64,000 nt of DNA, from NCBI GenBank assembly GCA_015060865.1, contig SUXS01000004.1:1-64000 (forward strand). Reading direction: 5' to 3'. Position 1 is the first letter of the stretch; the number at the start of each line of letters is the position of its first letter. This document shows positions 1 through 9,005 of the stretch, piece by piece. The notes beneath the pieces are model-generated. The model searched no databases. It was not told where the DNA came from and saw nothing but the letters and a program-made list of their open reading frames with translations. The DNA comes from Bacteroidales bacterium (GTDB taxonomy: Bacteria > Bacteroidota > Bacteroidia > Bacteroidales > Bacteroidaceae). A program made the position numbers and the translations under genes.

Positions 1-128
1 AGAAATGTGAATAAAGGAATAACCTTCTTCGAGCATTCTCATATACTTGAGCAATGCTGCATAATCGTGTTTTTTGTTCATAAAGAAACCCCTAAAGTTT
101 TTTGTCCAAACTCTTGGGGTCACTTCAC
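1..128 (-). mobile_element. Left-truncated IS3-family-like (IS150-type) element: transposase OrfA N-terminus plus terminal sequence
   Basis: Minus-strand ATG at 81 reads MNKKHDYAALLKYMRMLEEGYSFIHIS..., running off the window edge; just upstream is GTGACCCCAAGAGTTTGGACAAAAAACT, which resembles IS150-group IS3 termini (TGACCCC..AAGTTTGGACA). Confidence 0.55.
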
Positions 129-613
129 ATTGAGGGGTGTCGGTCAATGATGCTGTTCAACTTTCTTCAGTTGTCACGATTTATCATAGACTGCGATGGC
201 GTCATCCTGAGTAGAACGAAGGATCTCGCAGTGGACTCTGCTTGACAAAATAATTATCACAGGCTTGAAAAAGAATTTTCACACCTATGAAAAAACAATT
301 TGGATAGTTCCAAATTCCAGTTTTTACAAAGAAAAACTCCAGTTTGCAAGGCTCTGATCAAAATGTCACAGCCTTGTAATAGAAAAATTCTCTTTGTCTG
401 ATTTGAAAAATGCATGTATGCAATTCAAAAACCGCCTTTTTCGGCCTCCCCAAATCTGACGTTTTGCTACCGATATTGCCGATTTGCTGACATTATGCTA
501 CACCTTGCCCCACCGACACCCCGCAACGGGGGTGTCGGTCGATAAACCAAATATATTCAATGCTTTACATACAATTACCGATACCTACGCCAAGAACAGG
601 AGAACATCATTTT

Positions 614-637
614 GTCAACGTCAACGTTATCGTTGAA
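614..637. repeat. Hexamer array GTCAAC GTCAAC GTTATC GTTGAA
   Basis: Direct reading of sequence; period 6. Confidence 0.6.
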
Positions 638-662
638 AAGCCACGCTCTCTATTCATTATAT

Positions 663-710
663 AACAACTCCCGACTTCGTTGTTGAATTGAGGTCGGGAG
701 TAGTTGTTTT
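663..710. terminator. Hairpin terminator-like
   Basis: ACTCCCGAC...GTCGGGAGT stem followed by TTGTTTT. Confidence 0.55.
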
Positions 711-772
711 ATTGTGCATCAAGTCTTTTCGTTCATACAGAACTTTCAAGAAAGGGAAAGAATCAGCTTATC

Positions 773-1030
773 TTAAGCTTCTGCGCCTATTTCATACAAG
801 AATTCGGGTGCAAGGTCTGCACCGTTAGCCCACTCTATAGTTACGGGAGTCAATGCATATTGGATAAATAGCTTTTTATCCAATAATTCCCCAAAGACCT
901 CACCAGTCAAGTGGGGCTGAAGGTCTACAATCTTCTTTTTGCCATCATTGAAAGTCAAGGCCAATTCATATCCCTTGATATAGTCCACATCGATAACTTT
1001 CAGCATAGTCTTATTATTTAAGAGGTTCAA
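773..1030 (-). CDS. DUF2442-like protein
   Basis: 85 aa; DYIKGYELALTFNDGKKKIVDLQPHL...F..yalTPVTIEWANGADLAPEFLYE is DUF2442-like. Internal ATG at 1006 is an alternative start. Confidence 0.75.
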   Translation of the reverse strand: MNLLNNKTMLKVIDVDYIKGYELALTFNDGKKKIVDLQPHLTGEVFGELLDKKLFIQYALTPVTIEWANGADLAPEFLYEIGAEA

Positions 1031-1271
1031 TTCTTCCTATTTTCTCTCCGCGTTGGGCCTTCTCCCATAAAGCCAGGATAGCACTTTCGTTTTGGTCCAT
1101 CCACTCGTTTACTTTAGCAATCACTTTTGCCGGAGCTTGCCCATCTACAACTCTATCTATAACGCTTATGGAACACTCATAGTTTCCGTAGTTGAAGTGC
1201 ACATGAGGAGGATTGTGATCCTTCCAATAGAGGTAGATGATGATTCCGTAAAATCTACATATCTCAGGCAT
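1014..1271 (-). CDS. DUF4160-like protein
   Basis: Internal start MPEICRFYGIIIYLYWKDHNPPHVHFNYG...; 'DHNPPHVHF' is the DUF4160 hallmark. Overlaps or abuts the DUF2442 gene. Confidence 0.8.
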   Translation of the reverse strand: MPEICRFYGIIIYLYWKDHNPPHVHFNYGNYECSISVIDRVVDGQAPAKVIAKVNEWMDQNESAILALWEKAQRGEKIGRIEPLK

Positions 1272-1370
1272 AGTCTTATTTTTTATGATTGATTGCTCTG
1301 CAAATATAATTAATAAATAAAATAACAACAAATATCCCTCGAAAAAATCAGCACAAAGATTACTGTTTTC

Positions 1371-1394
1371 GTTTACGTTAACGTCAACGTACAG
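1371..1394. repeat. Hexamer array GTTTAC GTTAAC GTCAAC GTACAG
   Basis: Direct reading; period 6. Confidence 0.6.
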
Positions 1395-1528
1395 CCAAGG
1401 CTGTCCTAACGTTGCAATCTCCGATTGCCTTAAAATAATTACCTACAGTATGACACACCTCGGTAATTTGTTTGAATAAAAACGGGGAATCAATAAGCTT
1501 TTTCGGAGATAATCATTAAATGAGATTA

Positions 1529-1560
1529 CCCTCACTATCCGAGCAGTAGGATGGTGAGGG
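1529..1560. terminator. Hairpin CCCTCACTATCC-gagcagta-GGATGGTGAGGG
   Basis: 12-bp stem with one mismatch, 3' of the minus-strand open frame at 1577-1876. Confidence 0.45.
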
Positions 1561-1576
1561 CGATTAATTGCGATGC

Positions 1577-1876
1577 TTATGCTATCGGTAGCAGTGCATG
1601 GGAGTCCTCATCGTATGCCACACGGACGTAGCGTATAGTCTGCTGTCTCGTGTCATTGTTCATGATGGCCGTGAGGTCGATGCCGCGCCGCAGCATCTCA
1701 CGAGTGAGAGCGGCAGAATAGTAGGAGCGCTCTGCTGTCCATCCATGCGAGGAGGCGAGGCTGTTGAAGTTAGTTACTAGTTGGCTGATTGTTTCGCTTG
1801 CGAAACGTGCTTCATAGAAGCCGATACGCTCTTGGGCGTAGGAGTTTGGTTTGTCATAATCAGATGTTTTTTGACG
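1577..1876 (-). pseudogene. Start-less open frame, probable gene fragment
   Basis: Frame between two stops reads RQKTSDYDKPNSYAQERIGFYEARFASETISQLVTNFNSLASSHGWTAERSYYSAALTREMLRRGIDLTAIMNNDTRQQTIRYVRVAYDEDSHALLPIA*; protein-like composition but no upstream ATG. Confidence 0.4.
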
Positions 1877-2197
1877 TTAATAAATCTGTCCACATCGTAA
1901 CTTGACCACCGTGCATCCCTGCTCGGTTGGTGCAGTGCTACACTGTTCTTGATGTTTCGGGGGCGAAGATAGGAGTAAATACGCAGCAAGATAATATTAC
2001 TTAATTCTTGCGACTGCAAAAAGTTTTCTTACTAACAATGTTGGTTAGATTGGGATAGATTCCCCTATTTATGGATTTGCTTGATTGGGGAACACAGGAT
2101 CTTATACCATTTTTGAAGAAACTATGTTTAAATGTTAAAAAACAGGTTAACATACAATTTTGCGATAATCCTTCAATATTATTTCAATTTATTCTAT

Positions 2198-2205
2198 TAT
2201 ATTTG
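2198..2205 (+). promoter_or_regulatory. Bacteroidetes -7 element TATATTTG upstream of the RM locus
   Basis: Matches TAnnTTTG; 26 bp before the XRE start. Confidence 0.5.
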
Positions 2206-2230
2206 CGCCTAGGTTAAAACTTTTTACGAA

Positions 2231-2434
2231 ATGGCAGACTTCAATCAGATTAAAGTAGTACTGGTAAAGAAGAAAAGAACAGGAAAATGGCTTGCAGAAC
2301 AGATTGGCAAGAGCAATTGTACGGTGAGTAAGTGGTGTTCAAATGCTGCACAACCCGACATTCCAACCTTATCAAAGATTGCCAGAGTCCTTGAAGTTGA
2401 TATAAGAGAATTGCTTGTAGGCAACGAAGTATAA
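2231..2434 (+). CDS. XRE-family HTH regulator (RM controller-like)
   Basis: 67 aa; GKWLAEQIGKSNCTVSKWCSNAAQPDIPTLSKIARVLEVDIRELL is a classic HTH_3. Confidence 0.9.
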   Translation: MADFNQIKVVLVKKKRTGKWLAEQIGKSNCTVSKWCSNAAQPDIPTLSKIARVLEVDIRELLVGNEV

Positions 2435-2520
2435 TAAATTTCAAAAACAGACAAGTTCATATTTCAATATATCAGTTCATTTATATCTCTTTTGTTAATG
2501 AGCATCGTAAAGTTTCAATT

Positions 2521-5500
2521 ATGGGCACCATACATATTCTTCAGGACTTGATTAATCGCTTTCAGGTTGCAAAGAAAGATGGCAGCTTAGAGGGCGCATC
2601 GGAAGCAACTATACGAACATGGATAGATGAACTTCTTTCTGTGTTCGGATGGAATGTGCAGGATACTCATCAGGTTCTAACAGAACGTACGCTAAATAAA
2701 GAGGAACGTCAGAAGTTAAAATCGATTGGTTCTACTAATGTGCGTCCCGACTATACGCTTGTCAATGGTAAAGTCCCCTTGGCATTCGTAGACGCAAAAA
2801 GCCTTGACGTAAACATTGAGACAAACAAGGAGGTTGCTTTCCAGATTCGCTCCTATGGTTGGTCTATAGGAGCACCATTTTCACTCGTCACCAACTTTGA
2901 GCAGTTAGCCATTTATGACTGTTCATACATGCCGCGTATTAACGATGAAGCAAGTTTTGCAAGACGTTTTTATGCGACTATTGATGAATTTATTGAAAAG
3001 TTTGATGCTTTAGATACGTTCCTTTCTCGCAGCAATGTTTTGGCTGGTAATGTGAAATTTGTTCAGCAGAAAGGTAATGCTCTTGACGAAAATTTCTCAA
3101 AAATGCTTGGCGCGGCACGTATCGAATTTGCAAAAGCTATTATAGAGAAAAATGCAATCGAGAGTGTTGGCGTGCTCAGCTATTATGTACAAACAATTAT
3201 AAATCGTATTCTGTTCATTCGTGTTTGTGAGTCTAGAGGATTAGAAGTTGAAGGTTTGTTAAACAAATTCGCTCAGAACAATTTCTGGGAGGAGTTTAAG
3301 AATAGTTCGTATGGTGATTTTTATAACCATTACGATGGACCTATGTTCAAAAAGATACCTTCGCTACAATCCTTGCAGATTGACAATGCCGTATTTGAGT
3401 CTTTTCTCGCTAATCTATACTATCCTTCACCTTATCGTTTTGATGTTATTCCATTGAAAACACTGAGCGATATCTATGATCTTTTTCTTGGTTACCAACT
3501 TGTAGTAAACGGTTCGTCTGTTACAGATGAGCTAAAGTCTGAGTTCAAGAAAAGTAACGGAGCAGTAACAACACCAGAATCGCTAGTCAATCAAGTTATT
3601 GAATGTACCATTCCCTTAAACACGATAGAAAACCTCACCATAGAGCAAATTTTCGACCTTAAAATTATTGATATTGCTTGTGGTAGCGGTGTATTTTTGG
3701 TTGGCGTATATGACTATTTGGTTAAACAAATAGAAAAGAAACTCGAATGTAAGCAAGATTGTGATTCTGAGCTCTATGCAGACTTAGCGTATCCTATTTT
3801 GAATATCAATGGCAGACGAAAACTGATTAATAATTGTATCTATGGGGTGGATATAAATCCTGAAGCCGTAGAGGTTTCTAAGATGTCGCTTTGCCTGCGA
3901 CTTATTGACAACTATTCTCCGGAAGACTTTGATACCGTTGGCCTGCTCGGTTCTCAAATACTCAAAGGAATCGGTGGAAATATCCGTTGTGGAAATACCT
4001 TGGTGGAAGTTGACATAGAGCATCATTTCCCTGCAATTACTGACAATATGAGGGAACTTCAGGAAACAAATGCTTTTGATTGGGAATCATCTTTTCCTGC
4101 AGTGTTTGAAAATGGTGGATTTGATTTTGTTATAGGTAACCCACCATATGTTGAGGTTAAGCACTACAATGTCGGCTTGCCTCATATGGCAGCTTACATA
4201 AAAAAGAATTATTCTTCTAGCAAAAATGGGAAAATTGACCTTGCTATTCCATTCATAGAGAAGGGGATCAATTTACTCAATGCCAATGGGCGCTTGGGCT
4301 TTATTGTACAGAAGCGTTTCTTCAAGACTGATTATGGCAAAGGTATTCGTGAACTTCTTACAACTCGTAAGTTGTTGAACGGAGTATATGATTACGAAGA
4401 AACAAATCTCTTCGCAGGTAGACTTACCTACGTGGCAATTGTCGTGTGTGATAATGATAGCGCAAACAATAAACACGTTTGGTATTGTAACTCTAGTTCG
4501 CACGATACAATGTTATTGAGTGCAGAAACACTTTCTGATACCCCTTGGAATTTTGAGAGTGCTCAATTGAATGACCTTCGTCTTCGTTTGACAAAAAGTT
4601 TAGGTACGCTGAAGGATGTTTGCAATGTGAAGGTTGGCGTACAAGTTCTGTGGAATAATGCATTTCAAATTCATGTTGACAAGATAGAAAATGATTTTAT
4701 CTATGGCCATAGTTTGATTGACAAGAACATTGTAATTGAAAAAGATGCTTGCAAACCGCTTTTATGCAATGAGCATTTTGCTCCACTGACAAAGCGCGAA
4801 TACACAACATATGCATTATTCCCATACGATGTAACAGATGAGGGAGAAGTAACAGAATTAAGTATTAGCGACATTGAGAATAGATATCCTCGAGCATACA
4901 ACTATCTAACAAGACATAAGTCACTCATTACGTCAAAGGTTCAAACATTACCAGAAAAGAACAGATTGTACAATGCTGCCGATCATTGGCACTTGTTTAC
5001 CCGTGCGAACAATCATGGAGCGGTTTACAAGAAGATTGTTGTTCCCATGACGGCTCAATACCCTCAGGCTGCCGTAATTACAGATAGTCATGTGTATTGC
5101 GACAACGCTAACATGTTTTTCATTCAAGTTCCCTTCATGACTGAAGAAAAACTCTACGCATTGTCTGCCATTATCAATTCTACAATCTTCTGTGCTTTCG
5201 CTCGTTCAATCGCTAATCCACAACAAGGTGATTACTATAAGTTTAACAAACAGTTCCTTAATCCAGTGCCCGTTCCTAAAGATGCATTTGTTGAGTACAA
5301 ACCGCAGATAAAGAAGTTGGCTAAGATTGCAAAAAGGATTGAAGAAACTAACGAGCAGATTCGTACTAGCATTGGTGGACAGACAACAGGTCTTGAAAAT
5401 TCCTTAAAATCACTTTGGTCAGAGTTAGATAAAATTTGCGATAAACTCTATGGATTGACCAAAGAAGAGAAGTGCATCGTTTATTCAACTCACAGGTATG

Positions 5501-5529
5501 ACAGAAATCCCTATGGACAAGAAGATTAA
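2521..5529 (+). CDS. Eco57I-like type IIG restriction endonuclease/N6-adenine methyltransferase
   Basis: 1002 aa; N-terminal RPDYTLVNGKVPLAFVDAKSL (PD-(D/E)XK-like), IACGSGVFL (motif I), VIGNPPYVEVKHY (motif IV NPPY), C-terminal specificity region. Confidence 0.9.
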   Translation: MGTIHILQDLINRFQVAKKDGSLEGASEATIRTWIDELLSVFGWNVQDTHQVLTERTLNKEERQKLKSIGSTNVRPDYTLVNGKVPLAFVDAKSLDVNIETNKEVAFQIRSYGWSIGAPFSLVTNFEQLAIYDCSYMPRINDEASFARRFYATIDEFIEKFDALDTFLSRSNVLAGNVKFVQQKGNALDENFSKMLGAARIEFAKAIIEKNAIESVGVLSYYVQTIINRILFIRVCESRGLEVEGLLNKFAQNNFWEEFKNSSYGDFYNHYDGPMFKKIPSLQSLQIDNAVFESFLANLYYPSPYRFDVIPLKTLSDIYDLFLGYQLVVNGSSVTDELKSEFKKSNGAVTTPESLVNQVIECTIPLNTIENLTIEQIFDLKIIDIACGSGVFLVGVYDYLVKQIEKKLECKQDCDSELYADLAYPILNINGRRKLINNCIYGVDINPEAVEVSKMSLCLRLIDNYSPEDFDTVGLLGSQILKGIGGNIRCGNTLVEVDIEHHFPAITDNMRELQETNAFDWESSFPAVFENGGFDFVIGNPPYVEVKHYNVGLPHMAAYIKKNYSSSKNGKIDLAIPFIEKGINLLNANGRLGFIVQKRFFKTDYGKGIRELLTTRKLLNGVYDYEETNLFAGRLTYVAIVVCDNDSANNKHVWYCNSSSHDTMLLSAETLSDTPWNFESAQLNDLRLRLTKSLGTLKDVCNVKVGVQVLWNNAFQIHVDKIENDFIYGHSLIDKNIVIEKDACKPLLCNEHFAPLTKREYTTYALFPYDVTDEGEVTELSISDIENRYPRAYNYLTRHKSLITSKVQTLPEKNRLYNAADHWHLFTRANNHGAVYKKIVVPMTAQYPQAAVITDSHVYCDNANMFFIQVPFMTEEKLYALSAIINSTIFCAFARSIANPQQGDYYKFNKQFLNPVPVPKDAFVEYKPQIKKLAKIAKRIEETNEQIRTSIGGQTTGLENSLKSLWSELDKICDKLYGLTKEEKCIVYSTHRYDRNPYGQED

Positions 5530-7336
5530 AGCACTTGTGGCAAAATATTCCAATAACGAGACTTTACTGATTCAACTCGTCGTTAAGGCATTCGTAAGGT
5601 TCAATCATTTAGAACTTGGAAACGGTTTCCTTTCTGCGTTCGTGTGTACTGCAAACGAGGAGTTAGAAGCAGACATTGAACTACTATCTGCTCAATGTGC
5701 AATAGAAGATGTCATCAGTATCTTTGAACTTGCTATTCCAGATATGGAGAAGACTGCTAACGGAGCAGTTTATACACCTAAGTATATTCGTGACTATATA
5801 GTACGTCAGGTAATGCATTCTGTTGAAAAGCCTTTGGAAGAATGCCTTTGTGCAGATATTTCCTGCGGTTGTGGTGCATTCTTGTACACGTTGGCAGAGT
5901 ACATTCATAAACACACGGGGGAGCCGTACTGCAATATCTTCAAGCATCTCTATGGTGTAGATATTAGTACAACAAGTATAAATCGTGCAAAGATAATGTT
6001 AGCACTTGTCGCTTTACTGAATGGTGAAATTATTAAGGACGATTTGTTCAATCTGTTTGCGGGAGATTCACTCACATTCGATTTCCAATCAATGCCGAAT
6101 GTTGCGACAAACAATGGTTTAGATATTATTGTCGGTAATCCTCCATACGTCCGTTCAAGGCATATTGACAAAGATACAAAGAAGAATCTCCCTCTTTGGA
6201 GTTCGTCAAAAGTGGGCAATGCAGACCTCTATATTCCTTTCTTTGAAATAGGCTTAACGGCTTTGAATGACAAAGGATTGCTTGGGTATATAACAGTCAA
6301 TACGTTCTTCAAGAGTGTAAACGCACGCGCTTTACGAAACTATTTTGTTGATAATCAATTATCATTGAGCATAGTTGATTTCGGTCAGCAGATTGTGTTT
6401 AAGAAGAAACTAGCGTACACTTGTTTGGCCTTCATTTCAAAGAAACAAAGTAAATCGTTGTTATACGTAAAGGCTGATGTTGCCGACGTAGAGGCACAGA
6501 AAAATTTTGTTTACAGCAGAATTGCTTACTCTACGTTGGACAGTCATCGAGGATGGCACTTGAACAGAAATGATGTGTTAGAAAATATCCGTCTTATAGA
6601 AAATGCAGGAGAGGCACTTGGTGATAAATATGTTATCAAGAATGGTATTGCAACACTTGCAAATGATGTGTTCATCTTTCGGCCTGTACGTACAGATGAA
6701 AACTTCCACTATCTTCTCCGAAAAGGAAAGGAATATACCATTGAGAAAGGGGTTTGCAGAGACATCATTAAGCCGAATATATTAAAGAGTGAAGAAGAAA
6801 TTAGCGAAAAGGAGGAGAAAATAATTTCTCCTTACGATGTTGATTGTAATATAATTTCAGAAGAATTCTTCATGGATAATTATCCTAATGCATACAAATA
6901 CCTGCAGGACTGTCGTGATGTTCTTGATAAACGAGATAAGGGGGAAGGTGATTACGAAGCGTGGTATGCTTTTGGACGTACCCAAGCAATCGCCGACTCA
7001 GGGAAGAAGTTGCTTTTCCCTTATATGAGTGACTTACCGCATTTTGTATATACTTCTCAAAAAGATATGATGATCTACTGCGGTTATGCTATCTACAACG
7101 ATTCGGAAACTGAACTACTGTTCTTAAAGAAGATATTGGAATCAAGTGTATTTGACTACTATATGAAGAATACGAGCAAACCATATTCGACTGGTTATTA
7201 TTCGTATGCAAAAAATTACGTAAAATCATTCGGTATTTATCCCTTTACGGATGAAGAGAAACAACATCTCCTATCGTTGAAGTCAAAAGAGGAGATAGAT
7301 GAATATATACGAGGTATTTACCAAGTTGCAATATAA
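5498..7336 (+). CDS. Second Eco57I/TaqI-like N6-adenine DNA methyltransferase
   Basis: 612 aa; ADISCGCGAFLYTLAEYI and IVGNPPYVRSRHI. Overlaps the upstream gene by up to 32 nt (alternative ATG at 5513); no obvious nuclease domain. Confidence 0.88.
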   Translation: MTEIPMDKKIKALVAKYSNNETLLIQLVVKAFVRFNHLELGNGFLSAFVCTANEELEADIELLSAQCAIEDVISIFELAIPDMEKTANGAVYTPKYIRDYIVRQVMHSVEKPLEECLCADISCGCGAFLYTLAEYIHKHTGEPYCNIFKHLYGVDISTTSINRAKIMLALVALLNGEIIKDDLFNLFAGDSLTFDFQSMPNVATNNGLDIIVGNPPYVRSRHIDKDTKKNLPLWSSSKVGNADLYIPFFEIGLTALNDKGLLGYITVNTFFKSVNARALRNYFVDNQLSLSIVDFGQQIVFKKKLAYTCLAFISKKQSKSLLYVKADVADVEAQKNFVYSRIAYSTLDSHRGWHLNRNDVLENIRLIENAGEALGDKYVIKNGIATLANDVFIFRPVRTDENFHYLLRKGKEYTIEKGVCRDIIKPNILKSEEEISEKEEKIISPYDVDCNIISEEFFMDNYPNAYKYLQDCRDVLDKRDKGEGDYEAWYAFGRTQAIADSGKKLLFPYMSDLPHFVYTSQKDMMIYCGYAIYNDSETELLFLKKILESSVFDYYMKNTSKPYSTGYYSYAKNYVKSFGIYPFTDEEKQHLLSLKSKEEIDEYIRGIYQVAI

Positions 7337-7716
7337 CTAGACGGGACTATCCAGTAATAGACTTAAAAACATGCAACAACTATTCTTCTTGACCTGCTCA
7401 TCGTAATAATATGATTATCAAGACATACGAAGTTTATGATCTCACTTACGATGAAATCCTCATTTCGTCAAGACAGTACTGCCCATATCGTAAACGAATA
7501 AAATGATTCCACAAAGGCTATGAATGAACTGCCGAAAGCTCCACTTATATAATATGGTGAAGTTTTATGAAACATATAGCAGAGACGAATTTATAGGCAT
7601 TACGGAAACGCTGAAGCTCTCTCCAACTGTGCAATTGGGAATTGCACAAATAAACGAGTCACATCCTATGATGCCCGCCTTGTTGACCTTGAACAGAATG
7701 GTAGAAGCTAGCAAAA

Positions 7717-8100
7717 TGTAGGGTTCGTATCCTACGTGCTTACGGAGAAGATTGCTTCAAGTTTACAGATAACTTTATCCGCATAACTTTGCCTATCAGT
7801 GCTCATGACCATGCAAGTGACCATGCAAGTAACCATGCAAGTAACCATGCAAGTGACCATGCAAGTGTACAAGTTGAAAAACTTGTTTCTGCATTGATAG
7901 GGGAAATGGGACGTTCTGAACTACAAGAACTGCTATCTATCAAGAATAGAGATTATTTTAGAACGGATTATCTAAATCCTGCTATCAATACCGGCTATAT
8001 AGAACTTACAATCCCTGATAAACCCAATAGTCAGAATCAGAAATATCGCCTTACGGCAAAGGGCATTGCATTGAAAGAGCACCTTAAAGATAGCAAGTGA
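7717..8100 (+). pseudogene. C-terminal remnant of an AlbA_2/RecG-like ATP-binding protein with winged-helix tail
   Basis: Frame continues upstream of the tracked ORF: RVRILRAYGEDCFKFTDNFIRITLPISAHDHASDHAS...RDYFRTDYLNPAINTGYIELTIPDKPNSQNQKYRLTAKG, matching the tail of Schlafen/AlbA_2 ATPases; N-terminal domain missing. Confidence 0.6.
7807..7866 (+). repeat. Five 12-bp tandem repeats (g/a)accatgcaagt
   Basis: Encodes DHAS/NHAS x5, like the low-complexity linker of AlbA_2/Fic-type proteins. Confidence 0.9.
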
Positions 8101-8453
8101 CATCAGTCCTCTAAATCCATTCATGAAAATTTATGGCCAATTTATGGCAATTTATGTTCACAAGAGAAAAAGAATAGGGGAATCCTTGCCATCTTCTCGC
8201 CCAACCCCCAGGCCAAGTGAAAAGAACGCAGCCATGAGCGATTAGAGGAATGCAAAAAGTAAGCGTAAACGTGAGTTTTTGAGTTAATAAGTTTTTGAGT
8301 TGGGCAAGTCTATACTTCCGATTTCTGTGCCGTGTAAGCAATCCGCAGGATTTGCTTTACAATCTGCTACGAATTTTCTGTACAGGATTTCCTCACGTTT
8401 CGTTACAATTGCCCTACTTGTCTTATAGAACATCTATGATGCTTACCCCCAAA

Positions 8454-8490
8454 AAGTGAGGCCGACTAAAATTCATAGTCGGCCTCACTT
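8454..8490 (-). terminator. Rho-independent terminator of V-ATPase operon
   Basis: Perfect 15-bp stem AAGTGAGGCCGACTA/TAGTCGGCCTCACTT with T-run on the minus strand. Confidence 0.9.
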
Positions 8491-8508
8491 GATTATGTAC
8501 AGGATAAA

Positions 8509-8988
<480 letters not shown>

Positions 8989-9005
8989 TTATTAATTTTT
9001 TTGTT

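Noticed and set aside
1791-1806. Palindrome GTTTCGCTTGCGAAAC as a regulatory site
   Set aside because: Lies inside the start-less open frame and is short; no promoter context.
7524-7721. 65-aa ORF as an intact gene
   Set aside because: Short, ends at a frame break before the AlbA_2-like tail; more likely part of a decayed gene or chance frame.
8111-8341. 76-aa minus-strand ORF
   Set aside because: No protein-like motif; intergenic low-complexity region.
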